64,000 nucleotides of DNA from Ephydatia muelleri (lineage: Eukaryota > Porifera > Demospongiae > Spongillida > Spongillidae). This document shows positions 46,204-58,779 of the stretch, one piece after another. Position 1 is the stretch's first letter. Each line of letters begins with the position of its first letter. The stretch covers positions 3,841,163-3,905,162 of the forward strand of contig JABACO010000014.1 of assembly GCA_013339895.1 (NCBI GenBank), written 5' to 3'. Under the pieces are notes generated by a model. The model was given only the letters and a program-made list of their open reading frames with translations, made no database searches and had not been told where the DNA came from. The position numbers were made by a program, and so were the translations under genes.

Positions 46204-48058
46204 GATATACGGTTGTCTGATAGTAGTAGGAAATGTAGTAGGTTGGTCAAGCTTTGTTGAAACATGTACAAATTGATGACAACAGTACTAAGGTAGTCTG
46301 CTTTTAAATTTGAATATGTCGACTGGAGTAAGACTGAATAATGAATAGAGGAGTCAGTTAATAGAACACAATGACATGATGCGAAGTGAGAACCGACTCA
46401 TCAAAGGTTGTGATGAATTTCTCAATTGACCTATTTATGACTTAGGTGTAACTTACTGATTGCACTTATTGAACTATACATGAATGATGTGTGATGTAAA
46501 TAAAGCATTGTTATCACAAGCTTGTGACTTTTTTTGCAGTTGAACTTCTGCCTCCATGAGAACACATCTATATGTAGTTTTTTGTACACTTGGGACTTAA
46601 TCACATATTAATATAGTCTGGTCCCCAGACTATGGTGAGGCAGAAAACAAATGATAAATTGTCATATATAGTGAAAATGCATGTAAAATCATTGTAATAG
46701 TGTTACTTTAAAATATATACTTCAGGATGACCAAAGAATCAAAATAGATGTTGAAATTGTATTGGGTCTCCTGCTGGATGCCTAGTAACAAGGTACAATT
46801 TCCATTTACGTAGTCAGCAACAAAATCTTGCTTAGAACTGAGCTATCATTTGTAATCACATAACAAACCTAGTTCTGTTGCAATAACCAGCTGGTGACCC
46901 ATGCTGCATCCACACATGAAGCTACCAATGTGTTATACTGTCATTTAATGCATGGTCTACAGGTATTTATGATGACATTATACAGAGCACTACTATTTCT
47001 AGATTAATTAAGTCTTGATTTATTCATACTAGACTCATGCAAAACGAAGCCTGAATTTCAGGCGATATGCAGTCCAGAAGAGCATAATTTATTCATATGA
47101 TACAGTAATGGCGGGGGGAGGGGGGGGGAGGTGTTATACGACAAGGTCACGTGTAAGTGACAAAATGTCCCATTGAAAGTGCCATAGAAAAGTTAATAAG
47201 CTCTTACACAGCCATTAGGCACAACAGTTTAACAAGATTAAATAGCTGGAAAACTTCTATGTAGTTGTACAAAGGATAATGTACAATGGCATGTGCAAGT
47301 GGACTATAGCTACATGTACAGCATCAATTTTGATATGCCTGCAGTCCTCTCTTAACTGATTCCTGTAAATGGAATACACACGCTATTGATCTTGTTATCC
47401 AACAGTGATGTGACTAGGCCCACCTCCTCCTGAACATGCTCCATGCCTTTTGATCGGCTGTATTCCATCCGCTAGGGCTATCCTCATCACAGTCACCCTC
47501 AACATAGACATCATCATCACGGACACCCTCATTATGGGCTTCCTCATCATGGGCTTCCTCATCATGATCATCCTCATCATGTTGACCCACATTATAATAT
47601 TTGTGATTGAAAGGCTCAAGGGATAAGTGGCAATATAGACTTGGTTTGAAAATGGCGCACCTCTCTACTCTATCTTATAGGCTGATCATGTGTCCAGGTA
47701 GATTTTCATTATCATAAGATTTGATAGGCATATACTGTATAATATTTCCATGTTATTGCAGATGCACTTACGTGTATGGGCTTTGCATTGAATTCTAAAC
47801 AAAGCAACAAACCAGAGGAATGACCTCTGACATCCATCACAAGTCACCAATGAAGAAAAGGTTTCTAATACTATACTGATTAAATGATTCTATTCGTATC
47901 TTCCCAAGTATTATATTATACTATAGACTGGTACATAAAATAACATGTATGTAACAACTTATTATTGTTTATTGCAATTTAGATATTGCAGACACAGGTT
48001 CAGTTATATATGATTAGTACTTATAAATTTATGTGTGGCAACCACTGTGTCCAAGATG
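46204..48058. other. Mostly non-coding, AT-rich
   Basis: A G run lies at 47,111-47,130. A triplet-rich tract at about 47,452-47,600 reads on the minus strand as an acidic segment (DEDDHDEEAHDEEAHNEG, then WNTADQKAWSMFRRRWA), which could be a scrap of an acidic exon. Otherwise nothing recognised. Confidence 0.4.
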
Positions 48059-48063
48059 ATTTA

Positions 48064-48610
48064 GAATCGCTCTCTGTAATTTTTGCACTCAGCATTCTTT
48101 CTAGGGTGTAGCGTGCTTGTTCTACCAAGCCTTGCGATTGGGGGTGGCACTGTTCCTGGCCAAGATTCGACAATCTCTGTTATCAACTGGTTAACAAACT
48201 CTTTCCCATTATCACTGTGTAAGATACTCCAGGAAGACCAAATATCGGAAAAAACCCATTTTTGAAGAGCATTGGCTACTTCTTTTACAGTTTTTGATGG
48301 TAGTGGGAACACCAGGTTGAATTTCAACTAGTGATCCACAATGTGTAGTATCCACTTGTAATTATCATGTGGCAAATGCCTCATGTCGATCTTAGGAAGG
48401 GAATTCAGTTCTTACAAATGACCATGAGAACTTAATTTTTACCTGAACACGAGAAAAGAATCCATTGGCCACAATAGGTCTCAAAGGTGGTTTCTCTGAG
48501 GAATTCTTAGATGCATAGTTCACATAGCTTGACATAATGCTCAACGACACTTCTCGGTATGTTCGAGTAGAGAGCTTGAACCTAAGTGTGAACAGTATTA
48601 TGGGTTTCAA
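48064..48610 (-). pseudogene. Integrase fragment, KRBA2/Ginger-like
   Basis: On the minus strand, about 48,480-48,425 reads PPLRPIVANGFFSRVQVK. About 48,390-48,330 reads IDMRHLPHDNYKWILHIVDH (the first catalytic Asp region). 48,325-48,064 reads FPLPSKTVKEVANALQKWVF, then SILHSDNGKEFVNQLI (second Asp, in SDNGKEF), then IVESWPGTV and a degraded HP... segment near the expected glutamate. The combination RPI.SNGF..R.QVDLIDMR / YKWILH.VDH / SDNG.EF / SWPG is what I know from KRAB-A-domain-2-like and Ginger-type integrases abundant in invertebrate genomes. There are frame changes between blocks and a stop after VDH. The catalytic triad is incomplete. Confidence 0.7.
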
Positions 48611-49087
48611 TGCCTAATTTAACAAAACAGTGGCTAACCTTGGCAAAAGTCTTTTTGGCAATTTTTAATTAGCCATACATTTCAACGCAAGCATTACATT
48701 TCTATTGCATGTCCTGGAAATTTTATAATGTATGCACTAGGTCCCTTTTCGCAGAAACAATCCCATATGATGTGACATGGGAAGTTTGTTAATGTAGAAT
48801 AAAATCAGTACAATCCTTGATCTTTCGTAACAAAGCTAAGTACTCAAAGTAAAGTTGCATAGCTATATTATGGTCTGGTGTGATCAAAATGATGTATTTC
48901 AGCTGCAGGAAGTCAGCAGAAAGGACAAGGAACAGACTGACATAGGAAAACCATTGCAGGTACATACAACACTCTTAACATTGCAATTCCACATTTTTTG
49001 ACACCATGTTATATATTTTATAAAAGAAAAAAACACCAAAATAGAGCATTATGATAGGGTATAGACACTGTTATAGACATTTTACAG
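48611..49087. other. Non-coding or intronic stretch
   Basis: AT-rich. A short coding-like piece at 48,903-48,957 (CAGGAAGTCAGCAGAAAGGA onward) may be an upstream exon of the BEN gene. Nothing firm. Confidence 0.35.
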
Positions 49088-49982
49088 CCTGTATTAGTCT
49101 TCCCTTCCACCAATGGGTTGAAGCTGCAGGAGATTGTGAAGAAAAGATTTGATGCTCTGAATAGAAGCCTATAAAACATTGCAGATATCTTGCAAACCCA
49201 GTGTAGTGGAGTGTTGAAGACTGCAACTAGTGATGGTAGTGTTGCACCACTCCCTGGTGCTGGGCCATTAACTGTACATAATGGTACGTCACAGCCATAT
49301 CAAGTACTCAACGGCCATGGTACATGTAACAGTCACTGCGTAAATGTACTTGGTACTGAAGGTCAGCAACATAAATAAAACTTACAATGTATATGCTTTT
49401 AATCTATATGTAAGTGCTTCCAATAGCAACAACGTAAACTGACCAAGAAGAAAAAAGTTTCATATCTGTATGTATGTATGTATGTGCATTATTGTTACAG
49501 AATATCATCTAACAGTAATTCCTTCTTAGAAAGGTGGTTTTGACTTACTGAAAATCAACTCCACTGACATTGTGAAGTATGGCCTTGCCCTAATGGATAC
49601 ACTATTTAGTGATGAGGAGCAAGCTACACACTGCTACAAAGTGTCAGGTATAAATGTAATAGCAGCAGTGTGTCATTGAAACCACCTATGTCACCAGGAA
49701 GGGTGAAGACACTAGAAGGTAAGCAGCTAGACATGTCATGATTACTTTGTAATGGAATATATTCAGAATGCATTCAAAAAAAAGTTTGGAACAGTTGCAA
49801 TAGCCGCAAACAAAGATAAAATTAGAGCTTCTTTAAACCAGAAATGCAGGGCTAAACACCGGAAATTAACAGAACAGTTTAAAAAGGTAAAGAAAAATAA
49901 TAACATTCAAACAATAGCATTGAACAATAAATGGGCCAACATACGGCGCATCTATATTGACCCCAGCATTGTTGCTTCATGA
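49088..49982 (+). CDS. BEN-domain protein gene (3' exons)
   Basis: A likely exon starts after TTTACAG at 49,088 (PVLVFPSTNGLKLQEIVKKR, with a TAA at about 49,173 if unspliced). Exon 49,530-49,647 reads GGFDLLKINSTDIVKYGLAL, then MDTLFSDEEQATHCYKVSG (donor GTATAA). Exon about 49,666-49,718 reads SLKPPMSPGRVKTLEG (donor GTAAGC). The last exon, about 49,752-49,982, reads YIQNAFKKKFGTVAIAANKD, then KIRASLNQKCRAKHRKL, and stops. The order LL...YA..L...LF...E / LSP.RV..LE / I...F..KFG ... IR..LNQKCR is the core of a BEN domain, a DNA-binding fold of four-helix type used in chromatin and transcription factors and also carried by some transposons. The 5' end is not resolved. A motif array and a possible transposon end lie 0.4-0.7 kb downstream, so it may be a transposon accessory gene. 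Confidence 0.6.
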
Positions 49983-50359
49983 GATACATACTGCCTTCTT
50001 TCATACGCTCTATTTACGTAAGCTGTTACACGATGACGTACAATGAACATTTAATTAGATGATAGGAAGGGGGAGGGGCACATGCCCTCCAGGCATGCAT
50101 CACAAATATATGTTGTCTTGTGCAGAGTGCTGATGAATCCAGCTGACTAAACTATACTTCATGGGAACCTTTCTAATTCACCTTAACTTTCTGTATGTTG
50201 CATGTATCCGATAACTTTCTGTATTTATATATGTATCCATTCCTTTTTTTTATATGTTGCTAATGATGATATTGATGTATCATGATGTATGTAATTGTAA
50301 TTGTATAGGCATGATGTGCATGTGTCATATGGATGTAAATTGAGCCATCGTATCAGTAT
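49983..50359. other. Non-coding, 3' side of BEN gene
   Basis: AT-rich; possible 3' UTR. No motif. Confidence 0.4.
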
Positions 50360-50662
50360 ATAGCCATAGGCAAGATCATGGACAAGATGAACATGGATAT
50401 GGGTAAGATTATGTCATGAGCGTGGGCAAAATCATGCCATGAGCTTGGGCAAGTTCTTGGCCATGGGCAAGATCATGGACAAGCTGAACATGGCCATTGG
50501 CAAGAGCATGCCATGAACTTAGGCAAGATCATGACCAGATCCTGGCCGGCATTATCTTTGCACATGGGAAAGGCACATGCCAAGATCTTGGCATGATCTT
50601 GGGCATGTATGTCATGGACAAGAGCTTGCCCAAGAATCTTGGCCAAGAACTTTTTACTGGGG
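50360..50662. mobile_element. GGCAAGATCATG motif array with possible CACTA-like right end
   Basis: About ten copies of GGCAAGATCATG, GGGCAAG and the inverse CATGATCTTGGC occur in about 270 bp, ending in CAAGAACTTTTTACTGGGG at 50,662. The layout (dense element-specific motif, then a T-run, then a short C/G terminus) matches the right ends at 5279, 6874, 34,031 and 42,509, although the terminal bases differ (ACTGGG instead of CCTGTG). No matching CCCAGTAAAAAG left end was found. Confidence 0.45.
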
Positions 50663-51399
50663 CTGTATGGAATATTGTTAGCTGTGTTCAAGCTACAAGA
50701 CAGTACTTATTATCTTGTTCGGAGCTTTCAGCAGCTACAGTCATTTGGTGTAACACCACTTTTGAATGAATATGACTGCCCTCGATTAGACCTAACCACT
50801 ACTATCATCAGCACACCAGGAAAGAATATCAAAAGAGCAGTTTCCATAGTACATGATTGTGATACAAGCTGTTGCTTTAGGCGGACAGAGACAGTGGAAA
50901 ACGTCAAGAAACTGTGCAGTCAAAACTTGATGACTGGTGCAACACATCTTATTGTTTTAACGCGCTTTAAAACAAATGCCACATACGGAAAGCACCGCTG
51001 CAACAGTTATGAATGAAATTAACAACTGGGTAAACAATACCATATAAGGGAGGATAACCCCTCTGATGATCAATATACCGTACAAATCTGGTACAAATTG
51101 TAGCGATTCTCTGGTACAGTCTGCTTCATGCTATCATCTTGGTACAGATAGTTCAATCACTATGAATCAGGTATGCCATCATGCATGATACACAATTGTT
51201 TCAGAAAATACAAATTTGGCTGTGTAGACACAAGGTGCGGGTGCCACGTGATCACCATCGTGCAACATCAATCATCGTCACACATGCATTGCGTAGTAAG
51301 AGCATAGTAGCTAGCTACCGGTACATGTGTACGTTTATGACACACCTTTGAGTGACTTTATCGGTAGTATTCTTTCGATGGCATTCCAGTGTATATTTA
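50663..51399. other. Non-coding spacer
   Basis: A plus-strand frame from 50,609 to 51,016 shows SIVHDCDTSCCFRRTETVEN and GATHLIVLTRFKTNATYGKH but no family I recognise. It might be a decayed exon. Confidence 0.3.
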
Positions 51400-51595
51400 G
51401 CCTGGCTCAGAACTCTTCCAATACCGTTGCCTTTTAGCAACCAGTTTCTTTTCTGGCTCTGCTTGATACTTTTCACTTTCAGCGATCCATTTCTTCGCCA
51501 GACCACCCGACTGCTTGATACTTTTCAAGTTCAGCTGGGTCCGTTTCTTTTCGGGCTCTGCTTTATCCGTGACGTGTTCAAGCGGTTCGTTTCTA
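51400..51595 (-). pseudogene. Decayed KADPEKK-type repeat exon
   Basis: On the minus strand one frame reads KAEPEKKRTQLNLKSIKQ, then AKKWIAESEKYQAEPEKKLV, then AKRQRYWKSSEPG and a stop. EPEKK and AKRQRY are the two repeat cores of the intact exon at 36.4-37.1 kb, here degenerate. Confidence 0.45.
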
Positions 51596-51836
51596 TTCAG
51601 TCTGCTCTCCGCTTAATTGTTCAGAGGCTAATAGGTCCGTTATTTTCCATCGTAGACCGTATACGTTACAGTACTTAACTGCTATAGCTCCTTGTAGTTT
51701 TCTTGTCTGGTAAGGGCAAAATTCTTAACTAATCTAGTGTCAGGAGTCCTGTCAGACACGAGTAGCGTTTGTACTACCCAAATCTTATTTTGGTAGTTGC
51801 TATAACACAATTGCCAATACATAGCACGTTATTATT

Positions 51837-51866
51837 AAAATTAAAAAAAAAAAAAAATTAAAAAAA
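51837..51866. repeat. A-rich run
   Basis: ATTAAAA followed by A runs, possibly a retroposed poly(A) tail; no source identified. Confidence 0.5.
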
Positions 51867-51984
51867 AACTACATGTTAATATGTTTTCATGGGGTGGCAG
51901 AAGAGGTTCAACTCCAACTAAAAGATACAAGCTTCCAATAACAATTCTGAATTTGTGCATATCTCTCTTCTAATCAGAGTTCAT

Positions 51985-52760
51985 TACAAGTTACAAAATG
52001 TCATTACAAAGGCAGCTGGATTTTGATCTGTTGTCACAGCCTTTGATGTGGCACTTGGGCTCAGATAGATAGGTTTATTGTCTTTGTCCATGATATGCAT
52101 TGATACAGATATTTCTGAAACAGCATCTTCAGATGGGTAGTCCTCCAGTATAATGTCAGTGTAAATACCCGCTGCAATTATTGGAATTGCTTCTTAAATG
52201 AATTAGGATGAGAAACATGCATGCATTGACTGAGTGCCTTCATAAACATTTTCTACTAAGCTTACATTCACAAATTTTACCACGTATGATCCAATTCCTT
52301 GTTCTACCACTGCCAATAAGTACCGCTGCATTTTTGGAGTAGCATACTGCTGAAATGCAGGTGTGTAAGTCGACAGGTGGTGCTGGTTGGACTTGTGGAT
52401 TTTGGCTCATAGTTGAAATATGCTGCAGTGATAAATTGAATGCAAGCATTACATCTACAACTAGTAGCATATATTATTCATTTCAGTGTCCATAAGTTGT
52501 GGACTACTTATTCTGATGTGCTATAAACTCATCTGCTACATGCTTCACGAAGATTCAAACTTCCACTGTTATTAAAATATCAATTGTCTCTTCACATTAG
52601 ATCCTTTACCTGTTATATTTAAATCGAAATGGGCTGAATCAAACAGATCAGCAGGCCATGTGAGTGTTTTTGTATTTGCTCGTGCATCAACCATGATAGG
52701 ATTTGTTGTTATCAACAGTGTGACTGGTACAGGAACTGAGGAGGATAATGGTGAATTCAC
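51985..52760 (-). pseudogene. Three-exon module, copy 2 (paralogue of 14.5-15.3 kb)
   Basis: Exon a, about 52,755-52,610: VPVTLLITTNPIMVDARANT, then TWPADLFDSAHFDLNITG. Exon b, about 52,420-52,267: TPKMQRYLLAVVEQGIGSYV, then VKFVNV. Exon c, about 52,197-51,985: EAIPIIAAGIYTDIILEDYP, then ISVSMHIMDKDNKPIYLSPS. Order, splice positions and sequence parallel 15,318-14,640, and homology stops right after YLSPS.TS. No transposase follows here. I do not recognise the protein. The conserved exon structure in two diverged copies suggests a real gene family. Confidence 0.5.
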
Positions 52761-52769
52761 ATCTTAGTA

Positions 52770-54420
52770 ACTGTTCATTTTAACAGAAAAATGACCTACT
52801 CAAAGGTATCGGAAGAGATTTATTTCGAAGTAAGGCATAATGGCTCCATGCCATCAACTGTATGCAAGAAAATTGTATCAAATAATATGTGGGCTTTCTT
52901 AGAATTCAAACAGGTCACACAACATTTATGTACATTGCATTTAGGGCAATAGAAAGAAAACAAAACCTGTTGTAATCGCCATACATTAAATTATACAACT
53001 ATACATGTAAGTCCACATATGTCGGTGAGAAATCTATTATCAATATGGCCCAAATTAATGAGACGAAGGTGTATTTTCTTTATTAGATTCACTGGCAATG
53101 CAAAGTGATTTATACTTAATATTCAGCACTTGGGCTGTTGATGCCTTAAAGCAGCAAATGCAAAATCAAAATTAATTAATTAATCCTACTGTAAGTAAAA
53201 GCAATATTTGTCCAATCAAGCAACAATCCTACATGTTGTCTTTTTTAATATCAAAACACAGGGACATAAAGAAACAGAGAAATAGATGCAGATTCCTTCC
53301 AATCTGTAAATTAGACACTATGATACACAAAAGTAGCGTGTGTAACCAAGGATTCGCGTAGTCTCGGTGCCCAGACCTCATATCACAGCACCGGATGTAT
53401 TACATCATAGATTGAGGTTTTCAATCTATGATAGCATCACCGGTAAATTCCACACATTCCATATCACTAATTGCATTTTTGTCATCGATTAATAAATGAT
53501 TATTACGTAACATTCCTAAGCGACTTCATTTGGCCAAATCTTGGTGATGTAATACATACTAAGATTCGCGCCGTTGCGAAGGCTTAGTAGTAGCATAAAC
53601 GCATCAGTGATCTGGTCCCATTTCAAGATCCATACATCGAAGGAAAGAGGGTGCGCGGATAAAGCTTGGGATCAATCCCTACGGATGGCACCAATGAATT
53701 CTTAATTAGCGACATATCTTTAACGTAATCAACAAGTAATTAACATATACACTTCACAGGATTGCTACAACATGCCACATTGTTCTTCTCTCACACGATA
53801 AAGCCATGAGCCATGAAACTCCCAGCCAATGTGAAGACTTACTGGTGCATTGAGAGGGCGTGGTCCGCCCTGACAGACTAGGACGTGGTGCGGCCTGACA
53901 GGCTTGCTGGCATTTGGCAGCATGCTCTTGGCTTATAAAGATTAGAAATGTGATACTAAGCTTTGAGAACTTATTCATCGTCGTGGCTGACTCGGCCGGA
54001 TCTCGTCATTGCTGTGTTGTGGGGATCCGGATATGTGTTTAGCAACCGCAGAACACCTTATTGTAGTTATGGTCCATGCAATCATATCCAGAAATGGCCC
54101 ATACATAGGCGGTCATCTTGCTTTTTATTTTAAATTGAATTTTAAACACTTGTAAAATGTCCTATAAATCGGTCTGATCATGACATATGTACTTAAAAAA
54201 TTATTCCATTATGCATTCTTGAACTAAAATCAAGACAAAAAATTAATTTATACCGCGCATAATTTTTCATCAAAATATGTCATTGCGTAATGCCTTGCGT
54301 CATCCTTCAACTAATATTGATTTCATTGAACAAAATGGTGAATAAATATTTGCACAGTAAGTTAATTTAGCTGAAGATAGAACTTAACTATAATATTAAT
54401 AGGCTGTTAATAACCGGACA
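52770..54420. other. Non-coding, AT-rich
   Basis: A hairpin of ATCATAGATTG and CAATCTATGAT lies at about 53,405-53,432. No gene or element recognised; a 74-codon minus frame at 53,754-53,978 has no motif. Confidence 0.4.
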
Positions 54421-54425
54421 ATGTG

Positions 54426-54447
54426 AGGGGGGGGGGGGGGGGGGGGA
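54426..54447. repeat. G homopolymer, about 21 bases
   Basis: Uninterrupted G run with no TIR found around it. Confidence 0.9.
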
Positions 54448-56170
54448 GGCCGAGCGTTTCGATACGAAAGAGCGAGGGAGAGCCCGATATGGTTACTGCC
54501 AGCTTCTGGCCTGATACAAAAGTACGATAGTCCCAGACTAGTACCGTAGGTCTCGACTGCCAAGAGGGACACTATCATGTCGATCGTCATGGACACTTTT
54601 GACCTATATAGTGTGTTCCTTATCGTGTTCGTTTAGCCTGCTTGCAGCTCGATGAATGAAGCGCGAAGGCTAATAGGCACGTGCACTGATACAAAACATA
54701 GATATTTGCAAATGGCACTTTTCAGTACAGTTGCGACCTACGTAGGCATTTCAGCCCTACCTAGATCGATTAACATCAAATCTGCACGTGCCGTATTTTG
54801 AATCTTTGTCTGCATACATGTGTATGGCCAGGCCAGAGTCAGTAACTACACGTAAAACGCTTTAATTTTAATGCAAATCACCTTCGTGGGGCTTCAATGG
54901 AATAGCACTATCCCAATGCTTTCATTTTTTTTCTTTTAAAGAAAAGTTTTGTGTAAACTCTGTAGCGCTGATCAGTCTATCACTAGGCCAAAGCCTCTGC
55001 ATCAGGTTAAAAGCATACTATACACCCCCCCCCCCCCTCCCCCCCCTTCTATGTTATGCCAATGCTTGCTGGCACAGGCCCAAACCCCTCCCCTGTATCT
55101 GCACAGTGTGTGGTTAGTGCAAACATGTAATGTGCATTTAAACATACACAATTTGTCCTCTTCTGCTATTGCTATTACTAACAATGAGTGTGGCTGCACC
55201 ATATGTACTTCTGAATGGTGTCAGCAGTTACTGTAAGTGGCTGCACCAATGCGAGTGTTGTATTTGGCTGGATTGTAGCCACATTGCTCCACCATACCAG
55301 GGATAGGAAGGTGGAGCGGAAGTTCTTAGATGCGAGTGGCGTCCCAACTTTGAAGTGGAAGAGGGGTGAGTGGAACAGTGGCAGCATTATTTGTAGGCCT
55401 CCATTGCTAGAACTGCCTGCCTTTGGTACACTCAACACACCTGCCCATCTGGTTTGCTTGATGAAGAAGTGCATGCCAGCTGAGTACAGTGGAACGTAGG
55501 GGTATTTAAGTAAATTTGTTGAGCCTAAGGTGGATATCCCTGGAGGTGTTGAACACTCCGGATGGTCAGTCTCAGCATTGGGATCCTGGTGCTGCTCTCC
55601 CCAGTACAAAACCAGATACAGAAGTGTCCTCGAGTAATATTTCGCCTCATCTCCATAGAAACAGTTCCAAACAGACTTTTAACACAACTCTTGATATTGA
55701 ACCCTAGAAAAAAAGTACCAGGACTTTATGCATCAGACGTAAATGCCTCTACCACTAACCAAAGGTTTTGCATGAGGCCCAAAGCACACTCCACCCCCCT
55801 CCCATCATGTACATGTACTTGATTGTAAAGTTTATGGCATCAGGCACAAAAGGCCCATGCCACATACATGCACATGTAGGTACTACATGTACGTCAATAG
55901 TGTTTGCTTCTTAGAACTTGGTACATGTACATGTACATGTCTAGCTCAATAGCTAACATCAGATTAGGATAACCTCAGTTTACATAGCAAACAATGCCCT
56001 TTTGTTGTTGACCTCTGAGCTGCACAAATGAATATTACATGTACCTATGGGACAGCATCCAGCAAAATCAGGCTTGTAAGGTTATAATTTTATTACTATA
56101 AAAATTTCACGTTACATAAATGTTTACCTTTCCTTTTCGTACACTTGTTCCCACACCATTTCTGTACCGG
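54448..56170. other. Mostly non-coding
   Basis: A C run with T interruptions lies at 55,025-55,047, and ACATGT tandem words at 55,918-55,940. A 143-codon minus frame (55,178-55,609) and a 94-codon plus frame overlap; neither has a motif I know, so no gene is called. Confidence 0.4.
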
Positions 56171-56293
56171 TACATACTGATTGTGTGTGCATGTGTGTAT
56201 GTATGTATACACGTGTGCATGTGTGCATATGTGTGTATGTGTGTGTGCATATGTGTGTATGTGTGTGTGCATGCGTGTGCATGTGTGTGTTGA
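56171..56293. repeat. TG-rich microsatellite
   Basis: (GT)n interspersed with GCAT and GTAT words. Confidence 0.9.
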
Positions 56294-57003
56294 AAAGTGC
56301 AAAGCAATAGAAAACTTTCCAATGCCCTTGATACTTCTAAGCTTTGAAGCCTTGCATATGGTGGCAGTGAATATTATTGCTACTTGTGTATGGCAGGACT
56401 GGGCCACTGGAAAGTTTACATAAGCCTAGCAGCTGAATGGTAGTACATGTACATGTAAGCTTAGTGTTCACATTCAACTACACCAAACTTTCTTCAAAAG
56501 CACAGACCCATAGCTACATGTACTTCACAAGCACAGCACCATGGCTATACAGCACCATCAAGCACATAGGATGATATTAAAAGGTGGGGGGGGGGGGGGG
56601 GGCCACTTTGACAAAAATAAGAATGTGGCAATGGGCCCCATGCTTCCTACAACTGTACACCACTGACCTTAGCACCACTTCACAGTCACTGCACCATGAC
56701 TATTTCACAAACACTGCACCATAGCACTATGTCACAGGCACAGCACCGTATTAGAGGCACTGCACAATAGCACTACACTACACAATAAGCACCAAATCAC
56801 TAATATGGAATGAAGGCCTGCTTTTCTATGGATGTTTTAATGATTTTAGAAGCTTCGTACACATGTGTTTCGCGTATGGCGCGTAGTCAAGGATCGGGGA
56901 CTTGGTTGCTCAAAGATATCAGCACATCAGCAACAACACTACACAGCAGAGTATATCACGTGACCCCCTGTAACATCAACCCGCCCACAATACACACCCC
57001 AAA
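56294..57003. other. Non-coding; G run; CACAG-rich tract
   Basis: A G run of about 17 lies at 56,585-56,602. Loosely repeated AGCACCA / CACAGGCAC phrases occur at 56,500-56,780. No gene. Confidence 0.45.
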
Positions 57004-57119
57004 CTGTGTGTATATGTGTGTGTGCTTGTACATGTATGTACTTGTGTGTGCTTGTGTGTGTGTGTGTGTATGTGTGTGTGTGTATGTGTGTGTGTGTGTG
57101 TGCGTGTGCGTGTGCGTGT

Positions 57120-57153
<34 letters not shown>

Positions 57154-57157
57154 CTAT
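57004..57157. repeat. (TG)n microsatellite
   Basis: TGTG with TATG and GCGTG variants. A second shorter run lies at 57,338-57,384. Confidence 0.93.
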
Positions 57158-57159
57158 CA

Positions 57160-58254
57160 CCAAGATCAGGGGGGAAAGGAGGGTTAATTTGCTAGATATG
57201 TTTTAGTTGTCTACAGTAGAAGTTACAGAAGCCTCATGTGTGTACATGCATGTGTATTTGTCACAATACAGGCAACACACACAAACACAGCCCCTCCCAT
57301 TTGCACATGCCATAACTAATTGACCACAATATCACATCATGTGTGTGTGTGGTGTGTGAGTGTGTTTGTGTGTGTGTGTGTGTGTTCACCAAGATCAGTG
57401 CCATGTTTGAGCCACTCCCTTACCACACTGGTAACGCACACACACATACACAAACAGCCTTACTCTGTTCTGGCTTCCACTGTTGCATTTGTGGTATTCA
57501 GGCTCAAGATAACTCAGCCATGTGTGTTCTGCCGCAGCAAAGGGCTGTTGAAATGTTGTCCATATGTAACACACATACACACATACAATACAAACATACA
57601 AAAAATTAATTGTTTACACATGCACAGATATGCATACTTGTATGAGCATGCACTATTTGTATACCATCCCTTGAACTATTGTATTCATTGTTATCAACAA
57701 GACCTTTACATTGGTACATGTAGCAGAGAATGGTTGCAGAGAATGTCTGAGAGTTTGTTTGATCTGTGTGATGCGTTTTAGTGCTTGCGTGTTGTGTCAT
57801 ATCGAGTAATCGCCCATACATTGGCGCTCATCTTGTTATTTATTTCAAATTGTTCACTAATAAGTTTCACTGTGATGCAGTCGACAACACATGCACAACA
57901 TTCACGTTTGAGTCCGTTGCCAACTTTATACATATGTCCATATGCACATGTGCATACATTACATTGACAAAGCCTGCTACATACCACACTGACACAATAA
58001 ACCATTTGTAAATAGTCACACCGTATAACTATGGTGCCTTCACATGAGTACACTAGCTAGTCTACGGTGCCTTCACAGCGGTAACTGAATATACATGTAA
58101 GTACGCAAGGTAGCTAAATATTACAATAAAACACAAAGCATGCAGTGCAGGGTAAGAAATGACTGACATTATTGCAATTACCAAGTTGAGAGATGTGCAA
58201 TGCCTAGGCCTACGTAAGTCATTGCCTTGCACATGCATTTTATATTTATTTCAC
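57160..58254. other. Non-coding spacer
   Basis: A short TG run (57,338-57,384) and ACACACATAC phrases occur. No coding signal recognised. Confidence 0.4.
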
Positions 58255-58384
58255 CTGAAAGATTGCAACGGCGTTTTGCTGGTGGTGGATGTTGCAACGC
58301 AGCGCCAGACAGCAGAATAAAATACGCTACCACGCCGTTGACGCTGCTATCAGCTTCTTTGATACTCGATAAATCGGTGCGCAT
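58255..58384 (-). CDS. Possible first exon, unknown protein
   Basis: The ATG at 58,384 opens MRTDLSSIKEADSSVNGVVA, then PPPAKRRCNLS, ending at a CAG|GTGAAA donor-like site. There is a Pro-Pro-Pro-Ala-Lys-Arg-Arg patch. No downstream exon was identified and it could be chance. A second unassigned minus frame lies at 58,475-58,777. Confidence 0.2.
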
Positions 58385-58779
58385 TTTCTAGAATTAAAAC
58401 ACATGCATGTAGCCGTATTACTATTGGGGCCAATAGTAGCTCCGGCCACACCTATACTAGTAGTTGTACTTCAGTTACTTAGATAAACTACCAACGTAAC
58501 AGCCTAACAGCAATACAATTATGAAATGGGCCCGGCGATGTTTACAAAAGATCCGGGTACGATAACGTACATTTATATGTAGGCTACTCAACTGGTAGCA
58601 ACAAACCTTGTTACGTAGCGTTAGGAGGCGTGCAGAATCGATTTCAGGCCCGATTTCATACTGTATAAAACTGGTACAGCTAGGGAGATACTCATTTGCC
58701 TTGTCCCGCGCGTGAGTCGATTTTGAGGGCACGAGACGGAGACAACAATCCGATTCGATATAGGATACTTCTTTCAATT

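Noticed and set aside
55178-55609. 143-codon minus-strand frame as a gene
   Set aside because: An overlapping plus frame is equally open, no motif or splice context, and codon pattern gives no preference.
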